DNA of 64,000 nt, from the NCBI GenBank assembly GCA_019419995.1, contig JAHZHZ010000005.1:5274-69273 (forward strand), written 5' to 3'. The translations under genes and the position numbers were made by a program. Shown piece by piece: positions 7,883 through 17,700 of the stretch. Below the pieces are notes generated by a model. The model did not search any database. It had not been told where the DNA came from and saw only the letters and a program-made list of their open reading frames with translations. How positions within the stretch are numbered: position 1 is the stretch's first letter; the number at the start of each line of letters is the position of its first letter. Origin of the DNA: Clostridiales bacterium. GTDB taxonomy: Bacteria; Bacillota; Clostridia; Christensenellales; Aristaeellaceae.

Positions 7883-8917
7883 ATGGCAACCATTCGAGAT
7901 GTGGCAGAATATGCGAATGTTTCCATAAGCACGGTATCTTTAGTGCTGAATAATAGTCCAGCAGTAAAGCATGAAACGCGTTATAAGGTATTTGATGCAA
8001 TTAAAACGTTACAATATGTTCCCAACCAGTATGCGCGCTCTCTGGTGACCAAGCAGAGCAGGGTAATCGGCGTGATTAAGGGCATGGAGAGGGTACAACG
8101 AAGCGTGTATTCCTTTGACGGCGTGGTAGATACCTATCTGTCCGAAATGCTCAGAAGTATTGAAACACAGATTGATTTGAATCAGTATAGTATGATGATC
8201 GACTGGTGTTTTGATCAAAATGCCAGCGATGATGCGAGTGCGCCCGTGTTGGACAGCAACAAGGTGGATGGCATTATCTATGTGGGTGGTTTTTTGAGCG
8301 ACGCGCTGGCTCAAAAACTGATTGCTACGGGAATCCCTACCGTGTTAATTGGCTCACGGCATGACGAAATTGACTATGTGGACACCATGCCGGATAAAGG
8401 ACTGGAATTGGCGGTGCAGCACCTGTTGGAGCAGGGACACCGCAAAATTGCCTTTATCAACGGCCCTGAGGCCTCTCACTCTTCTGCCCGAAAGGAGAGG
8501 GGGTTTATTTCGGCGCTGGAGCGTGCCGGTATTTCTGCTCGACCAGAATGGATTGAGCGGGGCGATTATACGGGCCGGGCAGGGTATGAGGCGGCCCGGC
8601 GACTGTGGTCCAGCGGGGAACATCCCACCGCTGTGATTGGGTCTACAGACTGTGTGGCAGTGGGAGCCATGCGATATTTCTATGAAAATGGGATTTATTG
8701 TCCCAGAGACATTTCCCTGATTGGTTTTGAAGACAGTATCCTCTCTGAATATTGCGTCCCACCATTGACCAGCATTTGTGTGCGTAAGGATGTACTTGGG
8801 GAAGAGGGAGCCAAAATTCTGTTTAATCGCATCCAAAACCCCAAATCAAAACACGTGAAACTGACCATAGAACCTGAACTTATCCGTCGGAGTTCCGTGG
8901 CGCAGGTGGGGAATTAA
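7883..8917 (+). CDS. LacI-family transcriptional regulator
   Basis: A 344-residue LacI/GalR regulator. The N-terminal helix-turn-helix (ATIRDVAEYANVSISTVSLVLN) and hinge region (YVPNQYARSLVTKQSRVIGV) are intact, followed by a periplasmic-binding-protein-like effector domain containing GIPTVLIGSRHDEIDYV and IGFEDSILSEYCVPPLTSI. It is immediately upstream of, and co-oriented with, a sugar ABC operon. Palindromes with an AAACGTTT core lie in front of both this gene and the operon, so it most likely represses both and responds to the transported sugar. The effector cannot be inferred. Confidence 0.92.
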   Translation: MATIRDVAEYANVSISTVSLVLNNSPAVKHETRYKVFDAIKTLQYVPNQYARSLVTKQSRVIGVIKGMERVQRSVYSFDGVVDTYLSEMLRSIETQIDLNQYSMMIDWCFDQNASDDASAPVLDSNKVDGIIYVGGFLSDALAQKLIATGIPTVLIGSRHDEIDYVDTMPDKGLELAVQHLLEQGHRKIAFINGPEASHSSARKERGFISALERAGISARPEWIERGDYTGRAGYEAARRLWSSGEHPTAVIGSTDCVAVGAMRYFYENGIYCPRDISLIGFEDSILSEYCVPPLTSICVRKDVLGEEGAKILFNRIQNPKSKHVKLTIEPELIRRSSVAQVGN

Positions 8918-8960
8918 TGGAACGCAATTTTATTTAAAAGTGAGATTGTTTATTTGAAAA

Positions 8961-8978
8961 ATTTAAAACGTTTTAAAT
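8961..8978 (+). promoter_or_regulatory. 18-bp perfect palindromic operator before the sugar ABC operon
   Basis: ATTTAAAACGTTTTAAAT is perfectly self-complementary, with the central CG typical of LacI-family sites. It lies 46 bp ahead of the binding-protein start. The related site before the LacI gene points to that protein as the ligand. No clear -35/-10 pair could be assigned here. Confidence 0.75.
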
Positions 8979-9024
8979 GGGTTTTGCTCGAAGATGAGCG
9001 CAAATATAGAAAGGAGTATCCCAT

Positions 9025-10338
9025 ATGAAAAAGACCCTGAGGAACCTTTTGACAGCTGTGCTGGCGCTGTCGCTGCTACTTGGCGCGGGTATTTCAGCCC
9101 TTGCTGAGGAAACGACTATCACCATGTGGACCTTTCTGGATCCCACCAAGACTACCGGTCGAGAAATCACCCTAAAGACCATTATCGAGAAATTTGAGGC
9201 AGAGAACCCCGGCGTCAAAGTCGTCGTGGAGCCTCAGGCCTGGGATACGCTGACAGCGAAGTTCATGGCTGCCCATGTGTCGGGCAATGCGCCTGATGTA
9301 ATCTGGGTCAACTCGGAGGATATGGGCAGCGTGCTGGCAGCGGGCGCGTTAGAACCGTTTGAAAATATGTTCATGGCAGATTGGACGGAGGAAGAACTGG
9401 CCGACGTCTCTGACAGCTTCTGGGAGTATGGAGCCAGCGACGGAAAGCACTATCAGATGGGCTTTTCCCGCAACTACGTGGGTATTCTCTACCGCAAGGA
9501 TCTGTTGGAAGCGGCGGGTTACGAAGTTCCTTTTAAAAACTGGGAGGAATTTCGACAGGCTGCCAAGGATCTGACGGTGGAGCAGGACGAGATCACGGGA
9601 ATTAAGCGCTATGGATTCGGTACGCCATTTGCGGCAACCAAATCTAATCCCATCGTGATTTCCAATATGCTGCTGAAGGAATACGGGACCCTGTTCCATG
9701 AGGATGGAACGGCCAATTGGGCTAATGAGACAGGTCTGGCGGCGGTGGAACTGATGCGCGCCATGGTGGAGGACGATGGCTCCATTCCCATGACCTGCAT
9801 TACCACAAACATCGACGATCTGTGCACAGACTTTGCTGCGGGAAAATATGCCATGGTGACCGGTCCGTCCACTCGCATCCAGAGCTTGATGACTACTTGT
9901 GTGTTTGATCCGGAAACCATCGGCATTATGCCCTATCCATCGGACGAGGAGGGGGTGCCCTCTCCGGCAGCCATCACTGGATGGTGTGTGGGTGTGTGGA
10001 GCGGCAGTGAGAACAAAGAGACAGCGGGCGCGTTTTTAGAGTACATGTTTAATTCTGAAAGCGATCAGATGTGGGTGAGCGTCGGCGGACAGGTGCCCAT
10101 GCGTCAGTCTACCATTGAACTTTTGGGCGATCAGATGAATGATCCGTCCCTCGCCTATATCAAAGATGCGGCGTACTGCCTGTTGGAAGCGGCCTGGGCC
10201 AATCCCACGGAGTATACTGTGACCGCGTGGCGTGACGATCAAGCGCAGGTTATTCAGGATGTGCTGGTGGAAGGCATGGAACCCATGGAGGCCTTGGAAA
10301 AAGCGGAAAAGGCCTTTAATGAACGCAACGGCCGTTGA
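9025..10338 (+). CDS. Extracellular solute-binding protein of a carbohydrate ABC transporter (family 1)
   Basis: A 437-residue binding protein that captures a sugar outside the membrane and delivers it to the permeases encoded next. The N-terminus has a signal peptide (MKKTLRNLL, then a hydrophobic core, then ISALAEE) without a lipobox cysteine, unusual for a Gram-positive binding protein. The mature part starts with TITMWTFLDPTKTT and has typical cluster B features (FEAENPGVKVVVE, GNAPDVIWVN). A good site (AAAGGAG) precedes the start. Substrate unknown; the LacI regulator and MalF/MalG-type permeases argue for an oligosaccharide or glycoside. Confidence 0.9.
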   Translation: MKKTLRNLLTAVLALSLLLGAGISALAEETTITMWTFLDPTKTTGREITLKTIIEKFEAENPGVKVVVEPQAWDTLTAKFMAAHVSGNAPDVIWVNSEDMGSVLAAGALEPFENMFMADWTEEELADVSDSFWEYGASDGKHYQMGFSRNYVGILYRKDLLEAAGYEVPFKNWEEFRQAAKDLTVEQDEITGIKRYGFGTPFAATKSNPIVISNMLLKEYGTLFHEDGTANWANETGLAAVELMRAMVEDDGSIPMTCITTNIDDLCTDFAAGKYAMVTGPSTRIQSLMTTCVFDPETIGIMPYPSDEEGVPSPAAITGWCVGVWSGSENKETAGAFLEYMFNSESDQMWVSVGGQVPMRQSTIELLGDQMNDPSLAYIKDAAYCLLEAAWANPTEYTVTAWRDDQAQVIQDVLVEGMEPMEALEKAEKAFNERNGR

Positions 10339-10348
10339 CCGTTAGCTG

Positions 10349-10385
10349 GGGCGCCGCCAGGAGGTTAAACCGCTTGGCGGCGCCC
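10349..10385 (+). other. Intergenic stem-loop between binding-protein and permease genes
   Basis: GGGCGCCGCC (10349-10358) pairs with GGCGGCGCCC (10376-10385) around a 17-nt loop; there is no T-tract. Such stem-loops after binding-protein genes commonly stabilise the upstream mRNA or cause partial termination, giving more binding protein than permease. Confidence 0.6.
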
Positions 10386-10407
10386 GATTCATAGGGGGCG
10401 TATTGGT

Positions 10408-11265
10408 ATGAAACGAAAAATGGAAGGGCCGCTTCTGGTGACGCCGGCAACCTTTTTGATCGTGATGATCATGGTGGTGCCGCTGTTTTACACGATTTTC
10501 TGTAGCCTGTCCAAGATGGATTACATGCAGTATGGAGGCTTTATAGGGCTAAAAAATTACATTCAGGTACTGACATCTGCCAGCACCTGGCAATCCCTGC
10601 TCACCACGTTGGTGATTACCTTTGCGGGCGTGGTTATTTCGCTGGTACTGGGTTCGCTGCTAGCCATCTGGGTGGATAAAAAGCGGGGAATGTTCGCCTA
10701 TCTGATCGAACTGATTGGCCTGATTCCATGGGTTATTTCCATGGTTGTGGCTGCCCTGCTGTGGAAATGGGTCATGGACGGCGATATGGGTCTGTTTAAT
10801 TATCTGAGGAATCTCCTGGGTTTGGAAAACATCTATGTCTTTTTGAAAAAGGATTCCGCGGTGATGATGACGATTTTCGTCATGGCGTGGCGTACCATCG
10901 GTTATTCAATGGTAATGATTCTGGCAGGACTCAAGAGTCTGCCACGAGAAGTGATCGAGGCGGCCCAGGTGGACGGGGCCAATGCTTTTAAGACGTTCTG
11001 GAAGATCAAATTGCCTATGATTAAAACCCCTGCGCTCATTTCCTCCGTGGTACTAACCATGAGCAACTTTAATAATGTAACGATTCCTCTGGTGATGACC
11101 AGTGGCGGACCGGGTAATGCTACCAACGTGATTTCACTGGAACTGTATAAAATGGGATTTAACTACTATCAGTTTGGGCCTGCCAGTGCCCTTTCGCTGC
11201 TGGTATTTGCCATCAACATTTTGTTTGTGGTCGTCTATATTAAGGCGGTGAAATACGATTTATGA
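10408..11265 (+). CDS. Sugar ABC transporter permease, MalF/UgpA type
   Basis: A 285-residue inner-membrane permease with about six transmembrane helices, beginning with the hydrophobic LLVTPATFLIVMIMVVPLFY. The ATPase-coupling EAA loop is visible as EVIEAAQVDGANAFKTFWKIKLP around residues 186-208. It follows the binding-protein gene by 69 bp and overlaps the next permease by 4 nt (ATGA), indicating one operon and a heterodimeric channel. Confidence 0.92.
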   Translation: MKRKMEGPLLVTPATFLIVMIMVVPLFYTIFCSLSKMDYMQYGGFIGLKNYIQVLTSASTWQSLLTTLVITFAGVVISLVLGSLLAIWVDKKRGMFAYLIELIGLIPWVISMVVAALLWKWVMDGDMGLFNYLRNLLGLENIYVFLKKDSAVMMTIFVMAWRTIGYSMVMILAGLKSLPREVIEAAQVDGANAFKTFWKIKLPMIKTPALISSVVLTMSNFNNVTIPLVMTSGGPGNATNVISLELYKMGFNYYQFGPASALSLLVFAINILFVVVYIKAVKYDL

Positions 11266-12101
11266 CAAGAAGTAGAGGAATTTTCCGCAGGGGCGCAGAG
11301 AAAGTATTGTTTCTCCTGATCGCTGTAATCATTCTGCTTCCCATCGTTTGGGGTATCATCACTTCCTTCAAGGGAAGCCGCGATCTGTTCGCGTATCCGC
11401 CTAAAATATTCAATTTTAAACCGGTGTTGGACAACTACAGGCTGGTATTTGAGGGAGGCATTCTTCAGTCGGTGGTCGTGAGCATACTTTATTGCCTCTC
11501 TGCCATATTATTGGGGCTGTTGTTTGGCAGCTTGTGTGCCTATGGCCTGAAGCGGGCAAAGTTCCGGGGAAGAAAGCTGATTTTCTATTTGGTAGTGGCT
11601 GGTATACCGCTTTCCACCGGCAGTGCAGCGCTGCTAATTCCAAACTACATGTACATGTCTTCCCTGGGTATGGTGAATCAATGGTATACACTGCCGCTGA
11701 TGTACACGGCGTACAACCTGCCCATGGCCATATGGGTCATGATGGGCGGCATCGACAACATTCCCTATGAGATTGAGGAAGCGGCTTCGGTGGACGGCTG
11801 CAGCAGATGGTATATTATTTTTCGCCTGATTCCGGCGCTGAATAAACCGGCATTGGCTTCGGCAGCGCTATTTATCTTCATCGGGGCATGGAATGAGTTC
11901 AATGTTGCATCCGTCATGATCAATTCCCCTGAACTTCGGCCCGTTCAGCAGTCCATTTACTATTATATGGGCTTTTTCGGCCTGGACTGGGGTGCATTGA
12001 CGGCGGCCGCTACGGTAACGGTTGTCCCCGTATTGTTGATCTTCACTTTCCTGGGAAGATTTCTGGTGTCCGGTTTAACCAGTGGCGCGGTTAAGGGATA
12101 A
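11262..12101 (+). CDS. Sugar ABC transporter permease, MalG/UgpE type
   Basis: A 279-residue partner permease with about six transmembrane segments and a clear EAA coupling loop, YEIEEAASVDGCSRWYIIFR. The start overlaps the stop of the first permease. It is followed 21 bp later by an oxidoreductase gene rather than directly by the ATPase. Confidence 0.92.
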   Translation: MTRSRGIFRRGAEKVLFLLIAVIILLPIVWGIITSFKGSRDLFAYPPKIFNFKPVLDNYRLVFEGGILQSVVVSILYCLSAILLGLLFGSLCAYGLKRAKFRGRKLIFYLVVAGIPLSTGSAALLIPNYMYMSSLGMVNQWYTLPLMYTAYNLPMAIWVMMGGIDNIPYEIEEAASVDGCSRWYIIFRLIPALNKPALASAALFIFIGAWNEFNVASVMINSPELRPVQQSIYYYMGFFGLDWGALTAAATVTVVPVLLIFTFLGRFLVSGLTSGAVKG

Positions 12102-12122
12102 TAATGGAAATGAGGTCTGATT

Positions 12123-13439
12123 ATGGCTGGAACGCTCAACAGAGACGCAAATCAATATATAGAAAATAACGTGGTTCCAATTTTAGGCAGCTATGATACG
12201 CTGGTGGTGGGCGGAGGTCCTGCAGGCATTGCAGCGGCATTGTCTGCTGCACGGCACGGCTTGAAAGTGCTGCTGATGGAAAGCTATGGCTTTCTTGGGG
12301 GCATGTGGACGGCAGGAATGGTCAATCCCTTCTTCGATTCGGAAAATAAGGGTGGCATCTGTGCCGAATTGGTTGAACTGATTGATAAAAAGGGCATGTC
12401 GGTGCTAAATGGGCCTGAGATGTGGTGCTTCGACATTGAGACTATGAAGAATGTGCTGGACCAACTGCTGACGAATGCGGGCGTAGAAATTCTGCTGCAC
12501 ACCCATTTCTGTTCGCCTATTATGGAGGATGGAATTATTCGAGGCGTTGTGGTGGAAAACAAGGGAGGAAGGAGTGCCTACCTGGCTCAAACGGTGATTG
12601 ACTGTACCGGTGATGGAGATGTGGCGGCTCGAGCAGGTGCGCCCTATGAAATCGGAGATTCCAGCGGTAAGACCCAGCCCATGACTCTGATGTTCAGAAT
12701 GAGCAACATTGATTATATTCAGGATTATTACACCTATAGGCATTACGAGGACAATGAGTTGATTCATATGCTGGACCGGGCGCTGGAGAGGGCCGGCGTG
12801 CATGATTATCCGTTTAACTATCGGCGTCCCTGCGTTTTGCAGATGCCGGGTGCGCACACGGCCATCTGCCAATCCACACACATTCGCAATAAACTGGCCA
12901 TTGATCCACAGGAATTGACTGCTGCAGAGATTGAGGGCAGGCGGGAGGTGCAGTCCCTGCTGGAACTGCTCAAAAAGTACCTTCCGCAATTTAAAAATGT
13001 TCAATTGGATTGCACGGGTCCGCATATCGGAATTCGGGAGAGCCGCCGGATTCTGGGCGAGTACTACCTGACGGAGGAAGATGTAATGGAATCCCGCAGA
13101 TTCGAGGATGGAATCTGTACGGCAACATTCTGGGTGGATATCCATCAGAATGAGGGGATTGATCAGAATACACAGTCTGGGGCCAAGCTTGCTCCCAGTT
13201 ATCAGATTCCCTATCGCTGTCTTGTGCCGCTGAAGGTTGATAATCTGCTGGTGGCAGGCAGGTGTATCTCAGGTTCCTTCGGGGCGCATGCTTCCTACCG
13301 GGTGACAGGCAATTGCGTCGCCATGGGGCAGGCGGCAGGCATTGCCGCTTTGATCTGTCGGCGCGAGGGTTTGATGCCCAGAGAAGTTGACGGTATCCAG
13401 GTGGCGAGGATGATGCAGGCTGATGGGGCAAAATGTTGA
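12123..13439 (+). CDS. FAD-dependent oxidoreductase in a sugar ABC operon
   Basis: A 438-residue flavoprotein. The Rossmann dinucleotide motif is DTLVVGGGPAGIAAALSAA (GGGPAG at 30-35) with the acidic end LLMESYGFLGGMWTAG, and a second FAD-contact region lies near the C-terminus (VAGRCISGSFGAHASYRVTGNCVAMGQAAG). This is typical of the FAD-dependent oxidoreductase family PF12831, often found in carbohydrate-use loci. No signal peptide is visible, so it is likely cytoplasmic. Its place between the permease and ATPase genes suggests it acts on the imported compound, perhaps oxidising a sugar or polyol; the reaction is not known. Confidence 0.85.
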   Translation: MAGTLNRDANQYIENNVVPILGSYDTLVVGGGPAGIAAALSAARHGLKVLLMESYGFLGGMWTAGMVNPFFDSENKGGICAELVELIDKKGMSVLNGPEMWCFDIETMKNVLDQLLTNAGVEILLHTHFCSPIMEDGIIRGVVVENKGGRSAYLAQTVIDCTGDGDVAARAGAPYEIGDSSGKTQPMTLMFRMSNIDYIQDYYTYRHYEDNELIHMLDRALERAGVHDYPFNYRRPCVLQMPGAHTAICQSTHIRNKLAIDPQELTAAEIEGRREVQSLLELLKKYLPQFKNVQLDCTGPHIGIRESRRILGEYYLTEEDVMESRRFEDGICTATFWVDIHQNEGIDQNTQSGAKLAPSYQIPYRCLVPLKVDNLLVAGRCISGSFGAHASYRVTGNCVAMGQAAGIAALICRREGLMPREVDGIQVARMMQADGAKC

Positions 13440-13468
13440 TTGCGAGCGGCGTTTGAGGAGGAAAAACA

Positions 13469-14599
13469 ATGGCGAACCTTTCCCTGCGCAATATATGCAA
13501 GGTATATCCGGGAAAGCCGGAAGATTTTACGGCGGTAAAAGATCTCAACCTGGAAATTGAGGATAAAGAATTTATTGTGTTGGTGGGCCCTTCGGGCTGC
13601 GGTAAGTCCACGACACTGCGCATGGTCGCCGGTCTGGAGGAGATCACCAGCGGAGAATTGTATATTGATGATAAATTGGTCAATCACGTTCCACCCAAGG
13701 ATCGGGACATCGCCATGGTATTTCAAAGCTATGCGCTCTATCCCCACATGACAGTGTACAACAACATGGCCTTCGGCTTAAAGCTGCGAAAAATTTCCAA
13801 GGAGGAAATCGATCGCAGGGTGCGCGAGGCGGCACAGATTCTGGGCATTGAAGCGCTTTTGAATCGCAAGCCTGCGGCTCTCTCCGGCGGACAGCGCCAG
13901 AGGGTTGCGCTGGGGAGGGCCATTGTGCGGGAGCCTAAGGTGTTTTTAATGGATGAACCACTATCTAACCTGGACGCAAAACTGCGTGTGCAAACCAGAA
14001 GTGAAATTACCAAATTGCATCAGCGCCTGAAGACCACGTTTATCTATGTAACCCACGATCAAACAGAGGCCATGACGATGGGATCGAGAATCGTGGTGAT
14101 GAAGGATGGCGTCGTGCAGCAACAGGACACGCCCCAGAATCTGTATGATCATCCAGCCAATCTGTTTGTGGCCTGTTTTATCGGCACGCCGCAGATGAAT
14201 ATCTTTAAAGTAAAACTGGAAAAGCAGGAGGATGGAATTTTTGCTACATTTGGGAACAGCGCCGTGTGTGTGCCCGAAGGTAAGATCCGTCATATGAATG
14301 GAGATTATATCGGCAAAGAGGTATACATGGGAGTGCGTCCGGAAAACATCCACGATGATTCCGCTTTCATTGCTGCGTATCCTCATGCCTGCGTGGAAGT
14401 AAGGGTGGAAATGGCAGAATTGATGGGATCTGAAACCTATCTCTATCTATCTGCGGAAGGTAGGGATGAGAATTTTATAGCCAGGGTGGATCCCCGAACT
14501 GTATCCCGCAGAGGTGATGAAATTACCGTAGGATTTGATGTAAACCGGTTGCATTTTTTTGATTTGGAGACCCAGCGGAGCCTTATTGATTGGGATTGA
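13469..14599 (+). CDS. Sugar ABC transporter ATP-binding protein, MsmK/UgpC/MalK type
   Basis: A 376-residue ATPase with Walker A GPSGCGKST, signature LSGGQRQRVALGRA, Walker B VFLMDEPLSNLDAKL and switch His YVTHDQTEA. A C-terminal OB-fold (TOBE) regulatory region begins near residue 235 with the YMGVRPENIHDD segment. It energises the two upstream permeases. In many Firmicutes one MsmK-type ATPase serves several transporters; having it in the operon suggests a dedicated one here, though sharing cannot be excluded. Confidence 0.93.
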   Translation: MANLSLRNICKVYPGKPEDFTAVKDLNLEIEDKEFIVLVGPSGCGKSTTLRMVAGLEEITSGELYIDDKLVNHVPPKDRDIAMVFQSYALYPHMTVYNNMAFGLKLRKISKEEIDRRVREAAQILGIEALLNRKPAALSGGQRQRVALGRAIVREPKVFLMDEPLSNLDAKLRVQTRSEITKLHQRLKTTFIYVTHDQTEAMTMGSRIVVMKDGVVQQQDTPQNLYDHPANLFVACFIGTPQMNIFKVKLEKQEDGIFATFGNSAVCVPEGKIRHMNGDYIGKEVYMGVRPENIHDDSAFIAAYPHACVEVRVEMAELMGSETYLYLSAEGRDENFIARVDPRTVSRRGDEITVGFDVNRLHFFDLETQRSLIDWD

Positions 14600-14658
14600 A
14601 ATTTGCCTGAGCCATGTAAGAAACCGTTTGTCGAATTGGAACACCTTCACAATTGTCT

Positions 14659-14692
14659 AAGCGCCCCGGCCATTTGGCCGGGGCGCTTCCTT
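14659..14692. terminator. Strong terminator between convergent ABC and purine operons
   Basis: AAGCGCCCCGGCC (14659-14671) pairs perfectly with GGCCGGGGCGCTT (14676-14688) around a 4-nt loop. It lies between the end of the ATPase gene (+) and the end of purL (-) and probably stops both transcripts. Confidence 0.75.
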
Positions 14693-14721
14693 TGCGATTT
14701 GCTCCGATGTGACTAAAATCG

Positions 14722-17700
14722 TTATTTCTTAAAATAGTCCACCGCACCCCGGAACATTCCGGTGTCCCAGGGGAACTGAGCATTTTTGTACAGATATTCG
14801 CCGGTACGCTCACTGTGGGACATGCGGCCGAATACCCGTCCATCGGGGGAAGTGATGCCCTCAATGGCGTTGATGGAGCCATTGGGATTAAACAGGATAT
14901 CCATGGTGGGATTTCCAGAGAGATCTACATATTGGGTGGCAATTTGTCCGTTGCGCTTGAGTGTCTCCAGAACTTCGGCGCTGGCGGTAAAGCGACCTTC
15001 GCCGTGGCTGACGGGAGCAGTGAACACGTCACCCACCCGGGCATACATCATCCACGGGCTCTTGTTAGAGGCCACGCGGGTATGCACCAGACGGCTCTGG
15101 TGGCGGCCGATGTGATTGAAGGTGAGCGTAGGTGCGTTCACACTGGGCTCACGAATCTCACCATAGGGCACCAGTCCCAATTTGATCAGGGCTTGGAAGC
15201 CATTGCAGATTCCTCCGATGAGGCCGTCTCTGTGGGATAGCAATTCGTTGATGGCATCCGAGACCACGCCGTTGCGGAAGAAAGCTGTGATGAACTTGCC
15301 TGAGCCGTCGGGTTCGTCGCCGCCGGAGAAGCCGCCGGGAATGAACACGATCTGAGAGGAGTGGATGCGCCGGGCAAATTCCTCCGCGGATTCAGCTACG
15401 GCCTGAGCCGAAAGGTTGCGGATTACCAGAATATCCGCGATGCCACCCGCACGTTCAAAGGCTTTGAGGGTGTCATATTCGCAGTTGGTGCCTGGAAACA
15501 CGGGAATTAATACCCGTGGACGAGCAACGGCTGGGCCGGAATAGGTCTTTCGAACGCCGCTGAAGCTGTAGGCCTCGGGGGCGTTGTAAGAATTATCCAC
15601 GGTGGCGGGGAATACGCCGTTAAGCCGTTCTTCATAGATGGCTTCGATTTCACTCATATCGGCTCGACTGTCGCCACAAATGAGAGCGTAATCATCAATG
15701 GTTTCACCGATTATTCCCTCGCCCGAATTACCGGCATACTCCACCAGGAAACCGCCAAAGGCTGGGATAAAAAGATCTACGCCGTTTGAAATCCGTGCGC
15801 CCACATGGTTTCCCATGCTCATCTTCATCAGCGCTTCTGCCGCGCCGCCGAAGCCCAGTGCCCAGGCAGAAAGAATCTCTTTCGAAGCGATTTTTTCCGT
15901 TATCTGGTCAAAGGTAGCTCTCAGGGATGCCACTTCGGGCAGACCATTGGAACGCAGTTTTGGCAGGATCAGACCTATGGCGTGGCCGGGAGCCTTGAAT
16001 TCATTGGAAATCACAGCCGACTGAGGGCAGAGCTGCACCGCAAAGGAGACCAGGGTAGGCGGCACGTGCATCTGTTCAAAGGAACCAGACATGGAGTCCT
16101 TGCCGCCAATGGCTGCAGCTTCCAGGTCTAGCTGGGCGTCCAGTGCGCCCAACAGGGCGGAGAAGGGACGGCCCCATTTTTCAGCCTCGCCAGTCATGCG
16201 CTCGAAGTACTCCTGGAAAGTCAGGTGAGCGCCGCGCCAACCTGCGCCTGCGGCCACCAGCCTTGCCATGGATTCCACCACAGCCAGATAAGCGCCGCGG
16301 TAAGGGCTCTTTTCACTGATTCGGGGATGGAAGCCATAGCTCATTACTGAGGCCGTATCCGCGTTTTTATCGGGCAGGGGAATCAGGGAGGCCATCACCT
16401 GGGCAGGCGTCTTCTGGTACCGGCCGCCAAAAGGCATCAGCAAAGAGCAGGCGCCGTTAGTGGCATCAAAGCGCTCTGCGAGTCCGCGTCGAGAGCAGAA
16501 GTTTAAATCCCCGGCCATTTCTTCCATGCGTCTAGAGAAAGGCGCATCGTTGGGGGCGGGTTCATAAGCCTGCTGGGGTTCCACAAGCACATCGGCAAAT
16601 TTGGGCGCACCGTTAGAATTGAGAAATTCCCTGCTCATATCTACAATGGTGCGGCCATTCCAGACCATCACCATGCGGGGACTCTCAGTGACCACTGCCA
16701 CGGGAGTAGATTCCAGGTTTTCTGCGTCTGCTAGGGCACGGAAAGCAGCTACATCTTCGGGAGAGAGCACCACGGCCATGCGCTCCTGGGATTCGGAAAT
16801 GGCGATTTCGGTGCCATCCAAACCCTCATATTTGCGGGGCACGGCATTGAGATCGATCTTCAGGCCATCTGCCAGTTCACCGATGGCTACGGATACTCCA
16901 CCTGCACCGAAGTCGTTGCATCTTTTGATGCGCCGGGCAGCCTCGGGGTTGCGGAACAGACGTTGAAGCTTGCGCTCCTCGGGAGCATTGCCCTTCTGTA
17001 CCTCGGCGCCGCAATGGGTGAGGGAGGCGACGGTGTGGCTCTTGGAGGAACCGGTAGCACCACCCATACCGTCGCGTCCAGTGCGGCCGCCCAACAGGAT
17101 CACCACATCGCCTGGAGCAGGCACTTCGCGGCGCACGTTCTGCGCCGGAGCTGCACCGATTACCGCGCCGATTTCCATGCGTTTGGCCGCATATCCCTCG
17201 TGATAGATTTCATCCACCAATCCTGTAGCCAGACCGATCTGGTTGCCGTAGGAGGAATAGCCTGCCGCAGCTCCGGTCACCAGCTGGCGCTGGGGCAATT
17301 TGCCGGGCAAAGTTTCCTCCACAGGCCGGGTAGGGTCTGCGGCACCGGTGACACGCATGGCCTGATATACGTAGGCCCGACCGGACAGGGGATCGCGGAT
17401 TGCGCCACCGATGCAGGTGGCCGCGCCACCAAAGGGCTCGATTTCCGTAGGGTGGTTGTGAGTCTCGTTTTTAAACAGTAGCAGCCATTTCTGCGTTTCG
17501 CCATCTACCTCGCAATTCATGCAAATGGTGCAGGCGTTGATTTCTTCGGATTCATCCAGGTCATCCAGCTTGCCCTGAGCTTTGAGCAGCTTCGCACCAA
17601 TGGTGCCGATGTCCATTAGAGTCACCGGTTTATCTCGGCCCAGCTCTGTTCTGGCATCCAGATAGCGCTGGTAGGCCCGCTCAACATCTGCATCTTCGAA

